Shown here in pieces: positions 26,817 through 35,829 of a stretch of 64,000 bases of DNA (position 1 is the first letter of the stretch; the number at the start of each line of letters is the position of its first letter). Location: contig CAXBGS010000001.1 in NCBI GenBank assembly GCA_963975425.1, positions 372,001 through 436,000 of the forward strand, written 5' to 3'. Below the pieces are notes generated by a model. It searched no databases. It was given only the letters and a program-made list of their open reading frames with translations, and was not told where the DNA came from. A program made the position numbers and the translations under genes. This stretch comes from CAXBGS01 sp963975425. GTDB taxonomy: Bacteria > Planctomycetota > Planctomycetia > Pirellulales > Pirellulaceae.

Positions 26817-27728
26817 CTAAGGCCGTTGCAAGTCTGGATGCGGGAAGGGCGGTGTCAGTTTTAATGACAGTTTCAGGCGTTCGGCTCGATCGGCCAGCCC
26901 CGCCGCTTCGAACTTTTCGATCAGTGTCAGTGTCGGACCAACCTGCAAGACCATCGGCAAGGCATCCACATGGGCTTGCCACTTATCCGCGTTGGCAATG
27001 ACTTCACGCGGTGTCGCCAGTCGCCAGCGAAGCACTTCGGCCAATTGCTTCACCTCGACCGACGAAGCGTCTTGCGTTAACCGATCGATCATCGCCAGCG
27101 CTCTTTCGCCTCCCAGCGATCGCAGTTGCCAACTGATGGACACCAACTGCATCTCCGCGGTCATTGTCCCCAACTTCTGTTGATTCAGATCCGTCGCTCT
27201 CGGTTCCGGATCGAGCCGAGTCCATGCCACGGGAAACCATGCCAAGAAGAGCGGCGGCGGATCCGCAACTCGGCACAAACTCAATGCGAGCGGGCTTCGG
27301 GAGACTTGCCACATCGAGTTCGCGGTGCGCAACATCAACCATTGTTTCCGCCATCGAGGAAGATCGTCACGCAGCGCTGCCTCGAGTGGACGCAGCGAAT
27401 CGAGTCGTTCGCGACGATCCAGCAATCCTGTCACCGCAGCTTCGTTGTCTGACATCGTCCCCAGTTCGATCCACAAGACACGGTGTGACGCGACCGCGGT
27501 TTCGGTTGACTCATCCAGCGTCGTGATTCGCAGCGCCTTTGCATCGAAGTGATGAATCTCACCTTTCAGCTGTGTGATCGCACCGGGATACCAAGACCGT
27601 TGTTCCGCGGTTGAACGCGTGGGTTGCAACCAAACGGTATCAACCGCGTCTTGTCCTGTGACAGATCGCGCCGACACTATTGCCATCGCGAACCAGAATA
27701 ACCATCCGTTAGTCCAACAGCTCGTCAT
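26817..27728 (-). CDS. Secreted hypothetical protein
   Basis: 303 residues with an N-terminal hydrophobic segment (about 7-25, ending VTGQ), probably a signal peptide. The next region ('YPGAITQLKGEIHHFDAKALRI') looks like a small beta domain found in planctomycete envelope proteins. The remainder is helical and Trp/Leu-rich with no motif I can name. Its ATG overlaps the TGA of the VWA gene by four bases (ATGA), so the two are translationally coupled and probably work together. Function unknown. Confidence 0.75.
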   Translation of the reverse strand: MTSCWTNGWLFWFAMAIVSARSVTGQDAVDTVWLQPTRSTAEQRSWYPGAITQLKGEIHHFDAKALRITTLDESTETAVASHRVLWIELGTMSDNEAAVTGLLDRRERLDSLRPLEAALRDDLPRWRKQWLMLRTANSMWQVSRSPLALSLCRVADPPPLFLAWFPVAWTRLDPEPRATDLNQQKLGTMTAEMQLVSISWQLRSLGGERALAMIDRLTQDASSVEVKQLAEVLRWRLATPREVIANADKWQAHVDALPMVLQVGPTLTLIEKFEAAGLADRAERLKLSLKLTPPFPHPDLQRP

Positions 27729-28852
27729 TGTTGTCCCGCCGAATTCGATCGATCGCGTGTACCGGCGCCATCACCGGCGTGCGCGTCGTAGCTTGCACCT
27801 GTGGCATCGATCACGCTAGCGGGCGACAACAGCTTCTGCACATCGACGTACTGATAGCTGCCGTTGTTCTGCGCTGCCAGATCGTTCAAGAAACTGCCGC
27901 GCGGTGCGACAGCGTCCGTTCCGAACTCGATTGCATGAATCGTGGTCCCCGATCGAAGCGCTCGTCGCTGGATTTCGGCCAGTTCGCTTGCCGATAGCCG
28001 CGGGATACTGGCGTCGGTCAAAAAAAAGATCACATCGGGTGCCATACGCAGGGCGAGGTGCAATGCAGATTGATGCTCCGTACCACCGAACGCCGTGATT
28101 GACTTCACGTACTGTTCCGCCACGGTCACGATTGACGATTCGCCGGGAACCATTTGGAACCCCATTCCCGACGGACGAAACGGCGACGGTTTGTCGTTGT
28201 AAAAGATGATTTGAAATCGCTGGTGTTCTGAGAGTGAACGCAAGCTGCGAAGAAGTTCGGCCTTGGCGGCGCGCAGCGGCCGTCCGTTGAATCCGTTCAT
28301 GCTGTCGCTGCGGTCCATCACATACACGAATTCGGACCCGCTGCCAGAAATGCCAAACATCATCGCGGTGGATTGATCACTGCTGGCGGCCGAGCGTTTG
28401 CCGGCTTGGCTGCCAAAGGCGTCACCGGTCAACGACGTTTCGCCCGCCAAGCCGGTTCCGGACTGGGGTGACGGCGTTGCCTCCATCGCCTGCAGCAAAC
28501 CGGCCAGGTCGATCGGGGGCGACAAATCCGCTGGCGGCGCGGCCGATGCCGCAGCGGAGGAATCGATTTGCGACGCGGCAGCTTCCGCTTCGGTAGCCGC
28601 GGTGGACTCTTTGGCATCTTGGTACCGATCTCGATCCGGCATGCGGTGCACCAATGCGATTCCCGCTGGCCGATCCGCCGTTCCGCCGGTACCACTGGGG
28701 GTGCTGGAGTAAAACAGGCCGATCGCCAGCAGCAGCAACACGTGCAGGAGCACCGAAAACAGCAGCGCGGGGGTCGTACGCTGGGGCAAATCGATCCCGA
28801 GATCGGGCGGCCTCGAGGCAGCAGCGGGTTGGTTTTCAGGCAATTTGGGCAT
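27725..28852 (-). CDS. Membrane-anchored von Willebrand factor A domain protein
   Basis: 375 residues from ATG 28852. The frame has a GTG one codon earlier, which is less likely. One transmembrane helix lies at about 30-48 (LLFSVLLHVLLLLAIGLFY), preceded by a short cytoplasmic tail. A low-complexity Ala/Ser linker leads to a VWA domain (about 175-345) with the MIDAS motif DRSDS ('YVMDRSDSMNGF') and later conserved Thr/Asp positions (FFLTDAS). VWA domains bind metal and mediate protein-protein contacts. The domain is expected to face the periplasm. It is the first gene of a two-gene operon with the downstream secreted protein. Confidence 0.88.
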   Translation of the reverse strand: MPKLPENQPAAASRPPDLGIDLPQRTTPALLFSVLLHVLLLLAIGLFYSSTPSGTGGTADRPAGIALVHRMPDRDRYQDAKESTAATEAEAAASQIDSSAAASAAPPADLSPPIDLAGLLQAMEATPSPQSGTGLAGETSLTGDAFGSQAGKRSAASSDQSTAMMFGISGSGSEFVYVMDRSDSMNGFNGRPLRAAKAELLRSLRSLSEHQRFQIIFYNDKPSPFRPSGMGFQMVPGESSIVTVAEQYVKSITAFGGTEHQSALHLALRMAPDVIFFLTDASIPRLSASELAEIQRRALRSGTTIHAIEFGTDAVAPRGSFLNDLAAQNNGSYQYVDVQKLLSPASVIDATGASYDAHAGDGAGTRDRSNSAGQQ

Positions 28853-28957
28853 CACAGACCGCAGTAATGGCTCGATCCCGGCTGGATACCCGGTCGAACG
28901 CTTTTCAGAATCGTTCCTGACAACTATTTTATCACCTGCAAATCCTAATGACTTCCG

Positions 28958-29036
28958 GCCGCAAGTTCTGGCGGCTACGAATCCTTTGCTCGAGGTGAAC
29001 CTCCTTTCCCCGAGCTAATTTCCGGAGAAACACGTC
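28958..29036 (+). promoter_or_regulatory. metK 5' leader with hairpins and an anti-Shine-Dalgarno-like element
   Basis: The leader contains GCCGC (28958-28962) pairing with GCGGC (28971-28975), and a GAGG-TGAA-CCTC hairpin (28992-29003). It also contains ACCTCCTTTC (28999-29008), identical to the 3' end of 16S rRNA. Its CTCC can pair with the metK GGAG (29024-29027). This could hide the ribosome binding site. It does not match the SAM riboswitch consensus sequences I know. Confidence 0.4.
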
Positions 29037-30260
29037 GTGAGCAATGGTCGATACCTCTTTACCAGCGAATCCGTCAGCATGGGTCACCCCGACAAGGTGT
29101 CGGACCAGATCTCAGACGCGATCGTGGACGATATCTTGGCCAACGACCCGAATCCTGCTGACGCTCGCGTCGCCGTGGAAACGCTCGTGACGACAGGACA
29201 AGTCGTTGTTGCCGGCGAAGTCCGCACCAGCCACTACGTCGACGTGCAAAAAATCGTCCGCGACACGATTAAGAAAATCGGATACATCCACAGCGACATC
29301 GGATTCAGCTACGACGCTTGCGGAGTGTTAAACGCGATCCACGAACAATCTGCGGACATCGCGCAAGGTGTCGATAAGGCATCCGACGTCGAAGGCGAAC
29401 AAGGCGCCGGCGACCAAGGCCTGATGTTTGGTTACGCGTGCAACGAAACCGATGTTCTGATGCCGCTGCCGATTCACTTGTCGCACCGGATCGTCGAAAA
29501 ACTTGCGGAACTGCGCGAGTCGGGCGAAATCCCTTGGTTGCGTCCGGACAGCAAGAGCCAAGTCACGGTCGAATACGGCCCCGATAACAAGCCCATTCGC
29601 ATCGACACCGTTGTCGTCAGCACGCAACATGACGAGTCGATCTTGACGCCCGATCGCCACAGCATCACCGAAGAGGCCAAGCAGGAGATCATCGAAAAAG
29701 CGATCAAGCCCGTCTTGCCCGAAGAGTACATCAAAGGCGACATCACCTATCACATCAATCCGACCGGTAAGTTTGTCATCGGTGGCCCTCACGGCGACAC
29801 CGGATTGACCGGACGCAAAATCATCGTCGACACCTACGGCGGACGTGGGCGTCACGGTGGCGGTGCCTTCAGTGGGAAAGACCCGTCCAAGGTTGACCGT
29901 AGCGCCGCTTACATGGCGCGGTACGTTGCCAAGAATTTGGTCGCCGCCGAACTCGCCGATGAAGTGGAAGTGCAACTGGCGTATGCAATCGGTGTCGCCG
30001 AACCGGTCAGCGTGAACGTGAACACGTTCGGTACCGGAAAGATTGATGACGATGCGATGATCAAGCTGATTCGCGATCACTTCAAGCTGACTCCGCGAGG
30101 CCTGATCACCGAACTCGGTTTGACGCGTCCAGTGATGGGCGTCACCGCCGCACACGGGCACTTTGGTCGCGAGCCCGGCCCCAACGGCGAATTCAGCTGG
30201 GAGAAGACAGACAAGGCTGCGGCACTATCGGCTGCGGCCGCCGCTGCGACGACCGCCTGA
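29037..30260 (+). CDS. metK: S-adenosylmethionine synthetase
   Basis: 407 residues with a GTG start, and GGAG 9 bases upstream. It makes S-adenosylmethionine from methionine and ATP. Signatures include 'FTSESVSMGHPDKVSDQISD' (residues 7-26), the hexapeptide region 'GAGDQGLMFGYA' (about 122-133), the P-loop-like 'GGGAFSGKDPSKVDRS' (about 279-294) and 'HGHFGREP' near the C-terminus. The length is close to the family norm, with a short Ala-rich tail. It is encoded alone; no ahcY or other methyl-cycle gene is adjacent. The leader is structured (28958-29036) and a 12-bp stem-loop follows. Confidence 0.98.
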   Translation: MSNGRYLFTSESVSMGHPDKVSDQISDAIVDDILANDPNPADARVAVETLVTTGQVVVAGEVRTSHYVDVQKIVRDTIKKIGYIHSDIGFSYDACGVLNAIHEQSADIAQGVDKASDVEGEQGAGDQGLMFGYACNETDVLMPLPIHLSHRIVEKLAELRESGEIPWLRPDSKSQVTVEYGPDNKPIRIDTVVVSTQHDESILTPDRHSITEEAKQEIIEKAIKPVLPEEYIKGDITYHINPTGKFVIGGPHGDTGLTGRKIIVDTYGGRGRHGGGAFSGKDPSKVDRSAAYMARYVAKNLVAAELADEVEVQLAYAIGVAEPVSVNVNTFGTGKIDDDAMIKLIRDHFKLTPRGLITELGLTRPVMGVTAAHGHFGREPGPNGEFSWEKTDKAAALSAAAAAATTA

Positions 30261-30310
30261 TTCGGTTTGACCCCCTTCTCAAGCCTGTCTCGCGAATCTG
30301 ATTCGTTCCG

Positions 30311-30337
30311 ATCGTCGCTGGCATTGCCAGCGACGAT
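30311..30337 (+). terminator. 12-bp stem-loop downstream of metK, no U-tract
   Basis: ATCGTCGCTGGC (30311-30322) and GCCAGCGACGAT (30326-30337) are perfectly complementary around a 3-base loop, 50 bases after the metK stop. There is no T-run, but a second small palindrome (ATGGTT/AACCAT) follows at once. It is probably a terminator or 3'-end protective element, and it lies just before the phosphoesterase gene. Confidence 0.55.
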
Positions 30338-30361
30338 GATGGTTCAACCATTGCCACGCTT

Positions 30362-31195
30362 TTGACCCGAATCCTCTGGACAACCGATCCACATCTCAAC
30401 CACGCGCCGGTTCACGCGTGGGATCGTTGGGTCGATCGCATCGTAAGTCAACATCCCGATGCGTTGATCGTCACCGGCGATATCTCCGAAGGCGACGATG
30501 TTGCGTTTCAGCTTCAGCGGATGGCTGACGCTCTTGGTGTCGACATCTATTTCATACTGGGCAACCACGACTTCTATCACAGCTCGATTGCCGAAACGCG
30601 GCGCGGCATGATCGAACTGTGTGCCCGGCATCCGGCACTGCATTACCTGACCGACCTGCCGCCCGTCGAATTAAGCCCCGGTGTTTTTTTGACCGGTGAA
30701 GACGGTTGGGGTGACGCAACGCGGGGTAATTACGAGCGATCACCCATCCGTTTGAATGACTTTGCGCTGATCCGAGAATTCTCGGACGCAAAACCAAACC
30801 GGTGGAAATCGATGCTGCAGCAGCAAGGCAGGCTTTCCGCACAGCGGCTGCAGAAAAAACTCGAAGCATTGCCGGACACCGCGATCGAAGTTCTCATCGC
30901 CACACACGTTCCGCCGTTTCGTGAATCGTGTTGGTACATGGGCAAGACCACCGACGATGACTGGGCCCCTTTTTTTGTCTGCGGCCAAATCGGTGACACG
31001 CTGGTCGAACACAGCACCAAGAATCCCCAGCGAAACCTGACCGTCCTGTGTGGGCACACCCATCACGACGGCGTCGCGATGTTGCGAAAGAACCTTGTCG
31101 TTTACACCGGCGCTGCCGAATACGGACACCCCGACATCGAATCCTGCTGGCTTGTGGACCACGACATGATCCAACGCGAGCCGCCCACGAAGTGA
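30362..31195 (+). CDS. Calcineurin-like metallophosphoesterase
   Basis: 277 residues. The best start is TTG at 30362, since no in-frame ATG lies nearby and the first metal motif follows within ten residues. The metal-binding blocks are in order: DPH ('WTTDPHLN', 8-10), GD ('VTGDISEGDD', about 40), GNHD (about 66-69), then H near 180 ('ATHVPPF') and GHTH (about 224-227, 'CGHTHHDG'). This is the standard binuclear phosphoesterase set. It lacks a signal peptide, so it is cytoplasmic. The substrate is unknown (phosphodiester or phosphoprotein). Confidence 0.9.
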   Translation: MTRILWTTDPHLNHAPVHAWDRWVDRIVSQHPDALIVTGDISEGDDVAFQLQRMADALGVDIYFILGNHDFYHSSIAETRRGMIELCARHPALHYLTDLPPVELSPGVFLTGEDGWGDATRGNYERSPIRLNDFALIREFSDAKPNRWKSMLQQQGRLSAQRLQKKLEALPDTAIEVLIATHVPPFRESCWYMGKTTDDDWAPFFVCGQIGDTLVEHSTKNPQRNLTVLCGHTHHDGVAMLRKNLVVYTGAAEYGHPDIESCWLVDHDMIQREPPTK

Positions 31196-31233
31196 TCGTA
31201 GGCCAACCAGCGCCAAAACCTACACCCAAACTG

Positions 31234-32454
31234 TTATTGCCGAACGGCACGCTGAAATTCGTCGCGTATTTTTCCGCCTAGCAAGACGCATTTGCCTTCC
31301 AGCTTGTCTTCTTTGAACGTCAACACGAACACGTGGTGTCCTTGATCGGCCATGCCTGGTGACTGCAAATACCAGCGATCCAGTTTCGGTGTTCGCTGCG
31401 GGACGCCGAGGCCTCCTTCGCCGATGTAAACAATGCCCGTTTCGTTGGGCTTATTTTGGCGAATGGGAACGGTTCGCTTGATGTTGTGGCCGTCCGCTTC
31501 GCAGACCAGATCGACATTGTATTTCTCGAACAGCGGGACCCAGCTGAGCAATGCCGTACTGGGCACTTTCACGGCCGGAAATGCGGGTCTGTGGTACTGT
31601 GCCACCAGCCAGCGATTCTTCGCACGCGACGCGGCCAGTTCTTGCTCAAGCCATTTGGCCTGATCGCCCGCCACGCTGGTTTCACTATTGAGTGTTACGA
31701 AACGAACCTGTGGGCCGATATTGATCGCGTAGTAATTCGTGTCGCCCTCGGGAAACCCAAAGACTTCATTGAACGGCTTACCCTTATCGTGATTGCCGCG
31801 CGCGGGGATGACCGGCAACATGCGGCCGTCTTTGCCGATTGTCAGTTCGTGATCGGACAACCACGCCGACCACTGATCCATGTTCGTCCCGCTGACGATG
31901 TAGTCGCCGCCGTGGGCGAGCGCTAGCACATCATCCGCCGCGTCGTCGTTCTTAAACGAATCGGCAACCATCGACGCCATCATTTGATTGACTTGACGCC
32001 GGGTCGGGCTGTCCGACCGCGAATCGCCGCCATTGAGCAGGCTGAACGACCGGTCCACGGACGGCGCGGTCAGGAAATACAACAGCGGCGATCGGTTCCC
32101 GTCACTCGTCATCTGAACTTCGTAAGCCGTCGACGGCTGGAGTCCGGTCAATCGCACATGGTGATAGTACAACTCGACGCTGCCCCCGGTAAAACGTCCG
32201 CTGCGGGCAAGCTGTGCCCCCTCGAATTCGGCTTGCCCTTGCACTCGGAACTGCAATTGATGCGACTGACCCTGCTGCCGCGTGCTCCATGACACCGTTG
32301 CGGTCGTCGACGGATCGTCGGTCCAGGTGACTCGCCAGTGCGCTGGACTGGTACCCGTCAGCGGCGCATCAGCCCAAGCGTTCTCGGTTGATCCACCGCA
32401 CCACGTGGGTAAAACGAGTATCGCAACCATCCATCGCACGAATTTGCTCAGCAT
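31234..32454 (-). CDS. Secreted purple acid phosphatase-like metallophosphoesterase
   Basis: 406 residues with a signal peptide (about 1-29, ending AWA-DAP). An N-terminal fibronectin-III-like domain of the purple acid phosphatase type follows (about 38-130, 'WTDDPSTTATVSW', 'TGLQPSTAYEVQ'). The metallophosphoesterase core has GGDSRSD (about 141), 'HGGDYI' (about 183), 'ARGNHD' (about 215), 'QYHRPAF' (about 288) and 'ADGHNI' (about 322). The fused domains fit extracytoplasmic phosphate scavenging. The usual GHxH is replaced by DGHNIK, which is seen in this family. The ATG is 4 bases after the stop of the upstream membrane gene, so these form an operon with pepT. Confidence 0.88.
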   Translation of the reverse strand: MLSKFVRWMVAILVLPTWCGGSTENAWADAPLTGTSPAHWRVTWTDDPSTTATVSWSTRQQGQSHQLQFRVQGQAEFEGAQLARSGRFTGGSVELYYHHVRLTGLQPSTAYEVQMTSDGNRSPLLYFLTAPSVDRSFSLLNGGDSRSDSPTRRQVNQMMASMVADSFKNDDAADDVLALAHGGDYIVSGTNMDQWSAWLSDHELTIGKDGRMLPVIPARGNHDKGKPFNEVFGFPEGDTNYYAINIGPQVRFVTLNSETSVAGDQAKWLEQELAASRAKNRWLVAQYHRPAFPAVKVPSTALLSWVPLFEKYNVDLVCEADGHNIKRTVPIRQNKPNETGIVYIGEGGLGVPQRTPKLDRWYLQSPGMADQGHHVFVLTFKEDKLEGKCVLLGGKIRDEFQRAVRQ

Positions 32455-32458
32455 TTCG

Positions 32459-33403
32459 TCATCCCATCGAATCTTGTTTTGTATTCATCGTCGTTGTCCA
32501 GCCATCATAGATCACGATGGCCAACGGCGCACCCCAATTCGCCGCGCGAATCAATGTCTCGGGCCAGGCTTCCCATCCATACGCCGTGACACGAGACAGG
32601 CTGGTCAAGCAACCCCAGAACACCATGTACAGAGCGAAGCTGCGATATAGGGCAAAGCCGGCACAGCGCGAAAGCATCAACAAGGCTGCTACCAGAATGT
32701 CAATGATTCCAATCACAACCAAAGCCGACTCGGCGGTTGATTGTGACAGACCGATACCCGTCATATTCATGTCGGTCAACAGAATCAGGTCGGTAAAAGG
32801 ACTGTATCGCAACACGGCCTTGTACCCGTGAACGACAAACGTCGCGGCACTGGCAATGACCAGTAAACGCATGGCCCAAGGCTGCCCCAAATCACCAGCG
32901 CGCGAGATTGATGTTGAGTGCATGAGCAATAGCGACAAGGCAGCCGCGGCGCAGTAGCGAACGGCGTGCTCACCCAACGACAACGAGGCAAACGGTTCGC
33001 CGCGAAGCATGTGTGTGAAAGAAATGATCAAGAACCAAGCGAACACCGTTGCCAAAGCCACATGGTCTATGCAACCGACAACGGGCGTTCGCAACTGCGC
33101 TCGTCCGATCGACCGACCTCGCCATCCCCAAGTTCCGATCAACATGACGATGACACCAGCGATCAAGCAGGCAATCGCGCCCCCGTCATCGATGCGCTGG
33201 GCAAGTTGTTCTGGCCAACCGTAATCAAAAAACAAATAGCCATAAACGTCGCTTTCCGATTCACGGCGAGAGAAAACGTATTTTCCCGAAAGCCCGATAC
33301 ACTGCAGCAAAATAACGATGCGCAGACACCAATCCGCCGCCGTACCGCAGCGGATCGTTGACGGTTCGTTCAGCGATTGGCTCCGCAGAGGCTTTCCGGT
33401 CAC
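32459..33403 (-). CDS. Polytopic membrane protein of unknown function
   Basis: 314 residues with a GTG start at 33403, whose bases overlap the TGA of the peptidase T gene as GTGA. The open frame continues to 33592, but that part lies inside pepT in another frame and is not protein-like. About eight hydrophobic segments are visible, the first near residue 27 and the last near 285. The C-terminal half, with paired helices and conserved aromatic residues, recalls DoxX-like proteins only weakly. It is the middle gene of an apparent pepT, membrane protein, phosphatase operon. Confidence 0.7.
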   Translation of the reverse strand: MTGKPLRSQSLNEPSTIRCGTAADWCLRIVILLQCIGLSGKYVFSRRESESDVYGYLFFDYGWPEQLAQRIDDGGAIACLIAGVIVMLIGTWGWRGRSIGRAQLRTPVVGCIDHVALATVFAWFLIISFTHMLRGEPFASLSLGEHAVRYCAAAALSLLLMHSTSISRAGDLGQPWAMRLLVIASAATFVVHGYKAVLRYSPFTDLILLTDMNMTGIGLSQSTAESALVVIGIIDILVAALLMLSRCAGFALYRSFALYMVFWGCLTSLSRVTAYGWEAWPETLIRAANWGAPLAIVIYDGWTTTMNTKQDSMG

Positions 33404-34665
33404 GATTTTTGTTGGCTCCACAGCCTCAGCAGTTCCACCACATGCTCGGCCGCTTCGACCATTTGGTCCAGGCACGCGAACTCCGTCACGCTGTGGATAT
33501 TGTGTTGACCGCTGCTCAGATTCGGCGTGGGCAACCCCTTCTCGGTCAACTGGCTGCCATCGGTGCCGCCGCGCACGATCGCGCGATTGCATGTCCGGCC
33601 CAGGTTTGCAAAAGCTTGCTCGGCCAAAGTGACCGATTCGGGCAAGTCCTCAAGGCCTTCGCGCAGGTTGCGATACTGGCGCCGCAGCGTCACTTCGGCG
33701 CGGACACCGGGCAATCCTGCGGCAACTTGATCAGCGGTTCGCTGAATCGTTTCGGCGTACCGCACCAAGTCGTCGGCATCGAAGGACCGCAAGATCAATT
33801 CCACGGTTGCCTCGCCGACGCCACCATGAATGCCATAAGGATGGATAAAGCCTTCGCGGTCCGACGTCGTTTCCGGTGAACAAGTCTTGCGGGGAAGCGC
33901 GACAACGAAGTCGGACGCGGCGCGAACCGCATTGACCATGACATCCTTGGCGATCGCGGGGTGAATATTGTGGCCGGTAAACTTGACCAACGCGGCGTCG
34001 GCCGAAAACGTTTCAACATCGATCTCGCCGGCGCCGCCACCGTCCAGCGTGTAGGCAACCGTCGCCCCCAATTTGTTCAGATCGATTTTGTCGGTTCCAC
34101 GTCCGATCTCTTCGTCGCACGTGAACAACACCCGTACGTCGCCGTGTACCAAATGTGGGTTCTCAATCAATGTTTGCGCCACTTCCATGATGATGGCGAC
34201 ACCCGCCTTGTCGTCGCCGCCCAGCAGCGTCGTCCCGTCGGTGGTGACCAACGTCTTGCCGACCAACGACAACAGCGTCGGCGAGGAAGCGGGGTCGATC
34301 GTCACCCCCGAGGGAAGCGTTAGTTCACCACCGGCGTAAGCTTCGACGACTTGCGGATTGACACCATCGGTCGGGGCTTCCGGCGAGGTATCCATATGTG
34401 CGATCAGGGCCACGACCGGACTTGAACCGCCATCGGTTGCCGGAACGGTGCCCCATACCAACGCGTTTTGGTCTTGATGTGAATCCGTGACGCTCATGTC
34501 GGCAAGCTCACGTTGCAGCAAAACGCCCAGTGCTTGCTGCCCGGCAGAACTGGGATACGAATCCGATGCGGGATCGGCACCCGAGCCGATTTGCACGTAC
34601 CGCAAAAAACGATCCAACAGTCTTTTGCGATTGATAACGACGTCCGAACCGGCGGATGTATTCAT
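33400..34665 (-). CDS. pepT: Peptidase T (tripeptide aminopeptidase)
   Basis: 421 residues from ATG 34665. An upstream TTG at 34692 is possible, but AAGG lies 5 bases before this ATG. It is an M20 zinc metallopeptidase that removes the N-terminal residue from tripeptides in the cytoplasm. The metal ligands and catalytic residues are visible: HMD (about 90-92, 'ALIAHMDTSP'), 'LLGGDDKAG' (about 152), the catalytic EE pair in 'TCDEEIGRG' (about 187) and H in 'SSGQHNIHS' near the C-terminus. The dimerisation lid 'HPYGIHGGVGEATVELILR' is also present. It is the first gene of a three-gene operon. Confidence 0.93.
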   Translation of the reverse strand: MNTSAGSDVVINRKRLLDRFLRYVQIGSGADPASDSYPSSAGQQALGVLLQRELADMSVTDSHQDQNALVWGTVPATDGGSSPVVALIAHMDTSPEAPTDGVNPQVVEAYAGGELTLPSGVTIDPASSPTLLSLVGKTLVTTDGTTLLGGDDKAGVAIIMEVAQTLIENPHLVHGDVRVLFTCDEEIGRGTDKIDLNKLGATVAYTLDGGGAGEIDVETFSADAALVKFTGHNIHPAIAKDVMVNAVRAASDFVVALPRKTCSPETTSDREGFIHPYGIHGGVGEATVELILRSFDADDLVRYAETIQRTADQVAAGLPGVRAEVTLRRQYRNLREGLEDLPESVTLAEQAFANLGRTCNRAIVRGGTDGSQLTEKGLPTPNLSSGQHNIHSVTEFACLDQMVEAAEHVVELLRLWSQQKS

Positions 34666-34793
34666 GAGTGCCTTGATTGTGTTGTGGATCAACAGACGCG
34701 ACGGGTCGATGCGGGCACGCTTTCGCGTTGAAAACGCTATGGTAAGCTAAGGAACGGTTTCGGTGTTCTTATCGTTGCACGAGCAGGCCTTCC

Positions 34794-35618
34794 ATGCCCG
34801 AACAAGTTTCGCATTTAATCTTCGACGTCGAAAGTGTCGCCGACGGTGAACTGATCGCGAAGGTGCGTTACCCCGACGAAAACTTGTCGCCCGCCGCAGC
34901 GATCAAGAAGTATCAAGATGAGTTGATGGAACAAAAGGGGTCGACCTTTATTCCACATACATTCCAGGTCCCGATTGCCGTCGTGATTGCAAAAATCGCA
35001 AAGGACTTTCGACTGATCGACATCGTTTCGCTGGATGAACCCGACTTTCGCAGTCACGTGATCACGGCACATTTCTGGAAAGGTTGGCAAGTCTACCGCC
35101 GCCCACAGTGGGTCACGTTCAACGGCCGATCGTTCGACTTACCGCTGATGGAATTGGCCGCCTATCGGTACGGCATCTCACTGGGCGACTGGTTCAAGGA
35201 CGACGGGTATCGTTCCTTGCGAAACCGGTTCAACGCCGACGCGCATCTGGATCTGCAAGAACTGCTTACCAATCACGGCGCTGCGCGGATGAACGGCGGA
35301 TTGAACTTGGCGGCACAACTGCTCGGCAAGCCCGGAAAGATGGGACTGACCGGCGATAAGGTCCAAGAACAATACGACGCTGGTGATCTGCAATCGATCA
35401 GCGACTATTGCCGATGTGATGTTCTGGATACCTATTTTGTCTTTTTACGCAGCATGGTGCTTGCTGGCAAAGCGGCACTCGAGGACGAAATCAAGCTGGT
35501 CACCGAAGCGAAGCAATGGATCGAGCAGCGGGCCGACGACTGCGAAGCTTACAGCGACTATTTGCAGGGCTGGGGCGACTGGCACGATCCTTGGGAAGCC
35601 GAAGAACTCGTCTCATGA
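34794..35618 (+). CDS. Predicted PolB-like 3'-5' exonuclease
   Basis: 274 residues. It matches the RNase H-like exonuclease family related to the proofreading domain of family B DNA polymerases (DNA_pol_B_exo2 type). Exo I is DVES (11-14, DxE), Exo II is 'VTFNGRSFDLPLME' (about 105-118, N..D) and Exo III is 'YCRCDVLDTY' (about 201-210, Y...D). These supply the four acidic residues for two-metal catalysis. It is probably cytoplasmic and acts on nucleic acid ends. No polymerase domain is attached. It is transcribed divergently from pepT, 128 bases apart. Confidence 0.85.
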   Translation: MPEQVSHLIFDVESVADGELIAKVRYPDENLSPAAAIKKYQDELMEQKGSTFIPHTFQVPIAVVIAKIAKDFRLIDIVSLDEPDFRSHVITAHFWKGWQVYRRPQWVTFNGRSFDLPLMELAAYRYGISLGDWFKDDGYRSLRNRFNADAHLDLQELLTNHGAARMNGGLNLAAQLLGKPGKMGLTGDKVQEQYDAGDLQSISDYCRCDVLDTYFVFLRSMVLAGKAALEDEIKLVTEAKQWIEQRADDCEAYSDYLQGWGDWHDPWEAEELVS

Positions 35619-35665
35619 ATGCAAGAAACGATCGTCCCAAACGCGTTTGATCGCATAAATTCGCT

Positions 35666-35703
35666 GTGAAACGGTTCGCGTGAAACTCGCCGGTCAGTGA
35701 AAC
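35666..35703. repeat. Three spaced GTGAAAC motifs
   Basis: GTGAAAC occurs at 35666, 35680 and 35697, with related flanks (TCGC/CTCG), in the 211-base spacer before the large secreted protein. The reverse complement of the motif is also the core of the repeat at 21754-21852. No other element is clear in the spacer. Confidence 0.55.
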
Positions 35704-35829
35704 TCGTCTTTACTCTCGCCGCGACGCGACGGTAGTGTTTCTAGTGGTTCACGACACGACCGGCTTCAACGACGAACATTACGATCGCGTTGGGCCCGTT
35801 GCCTTACTTTCATCTAATCCAAGCGTTTG

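Noticed and set aside
28900..29036. Known SAM riboswitch upstream of metK
   Set aside because: I could not match the conserved cores of the SAM classes I know. It is kept only as an unassigned structured leader.
33404..33592. N-terminal extension of the membrane protein gene into pepT
   Set aside because: It lies wholly inside pepT in another frame and has no family-like features. The GTGA overlap at 33403 gives a better start.
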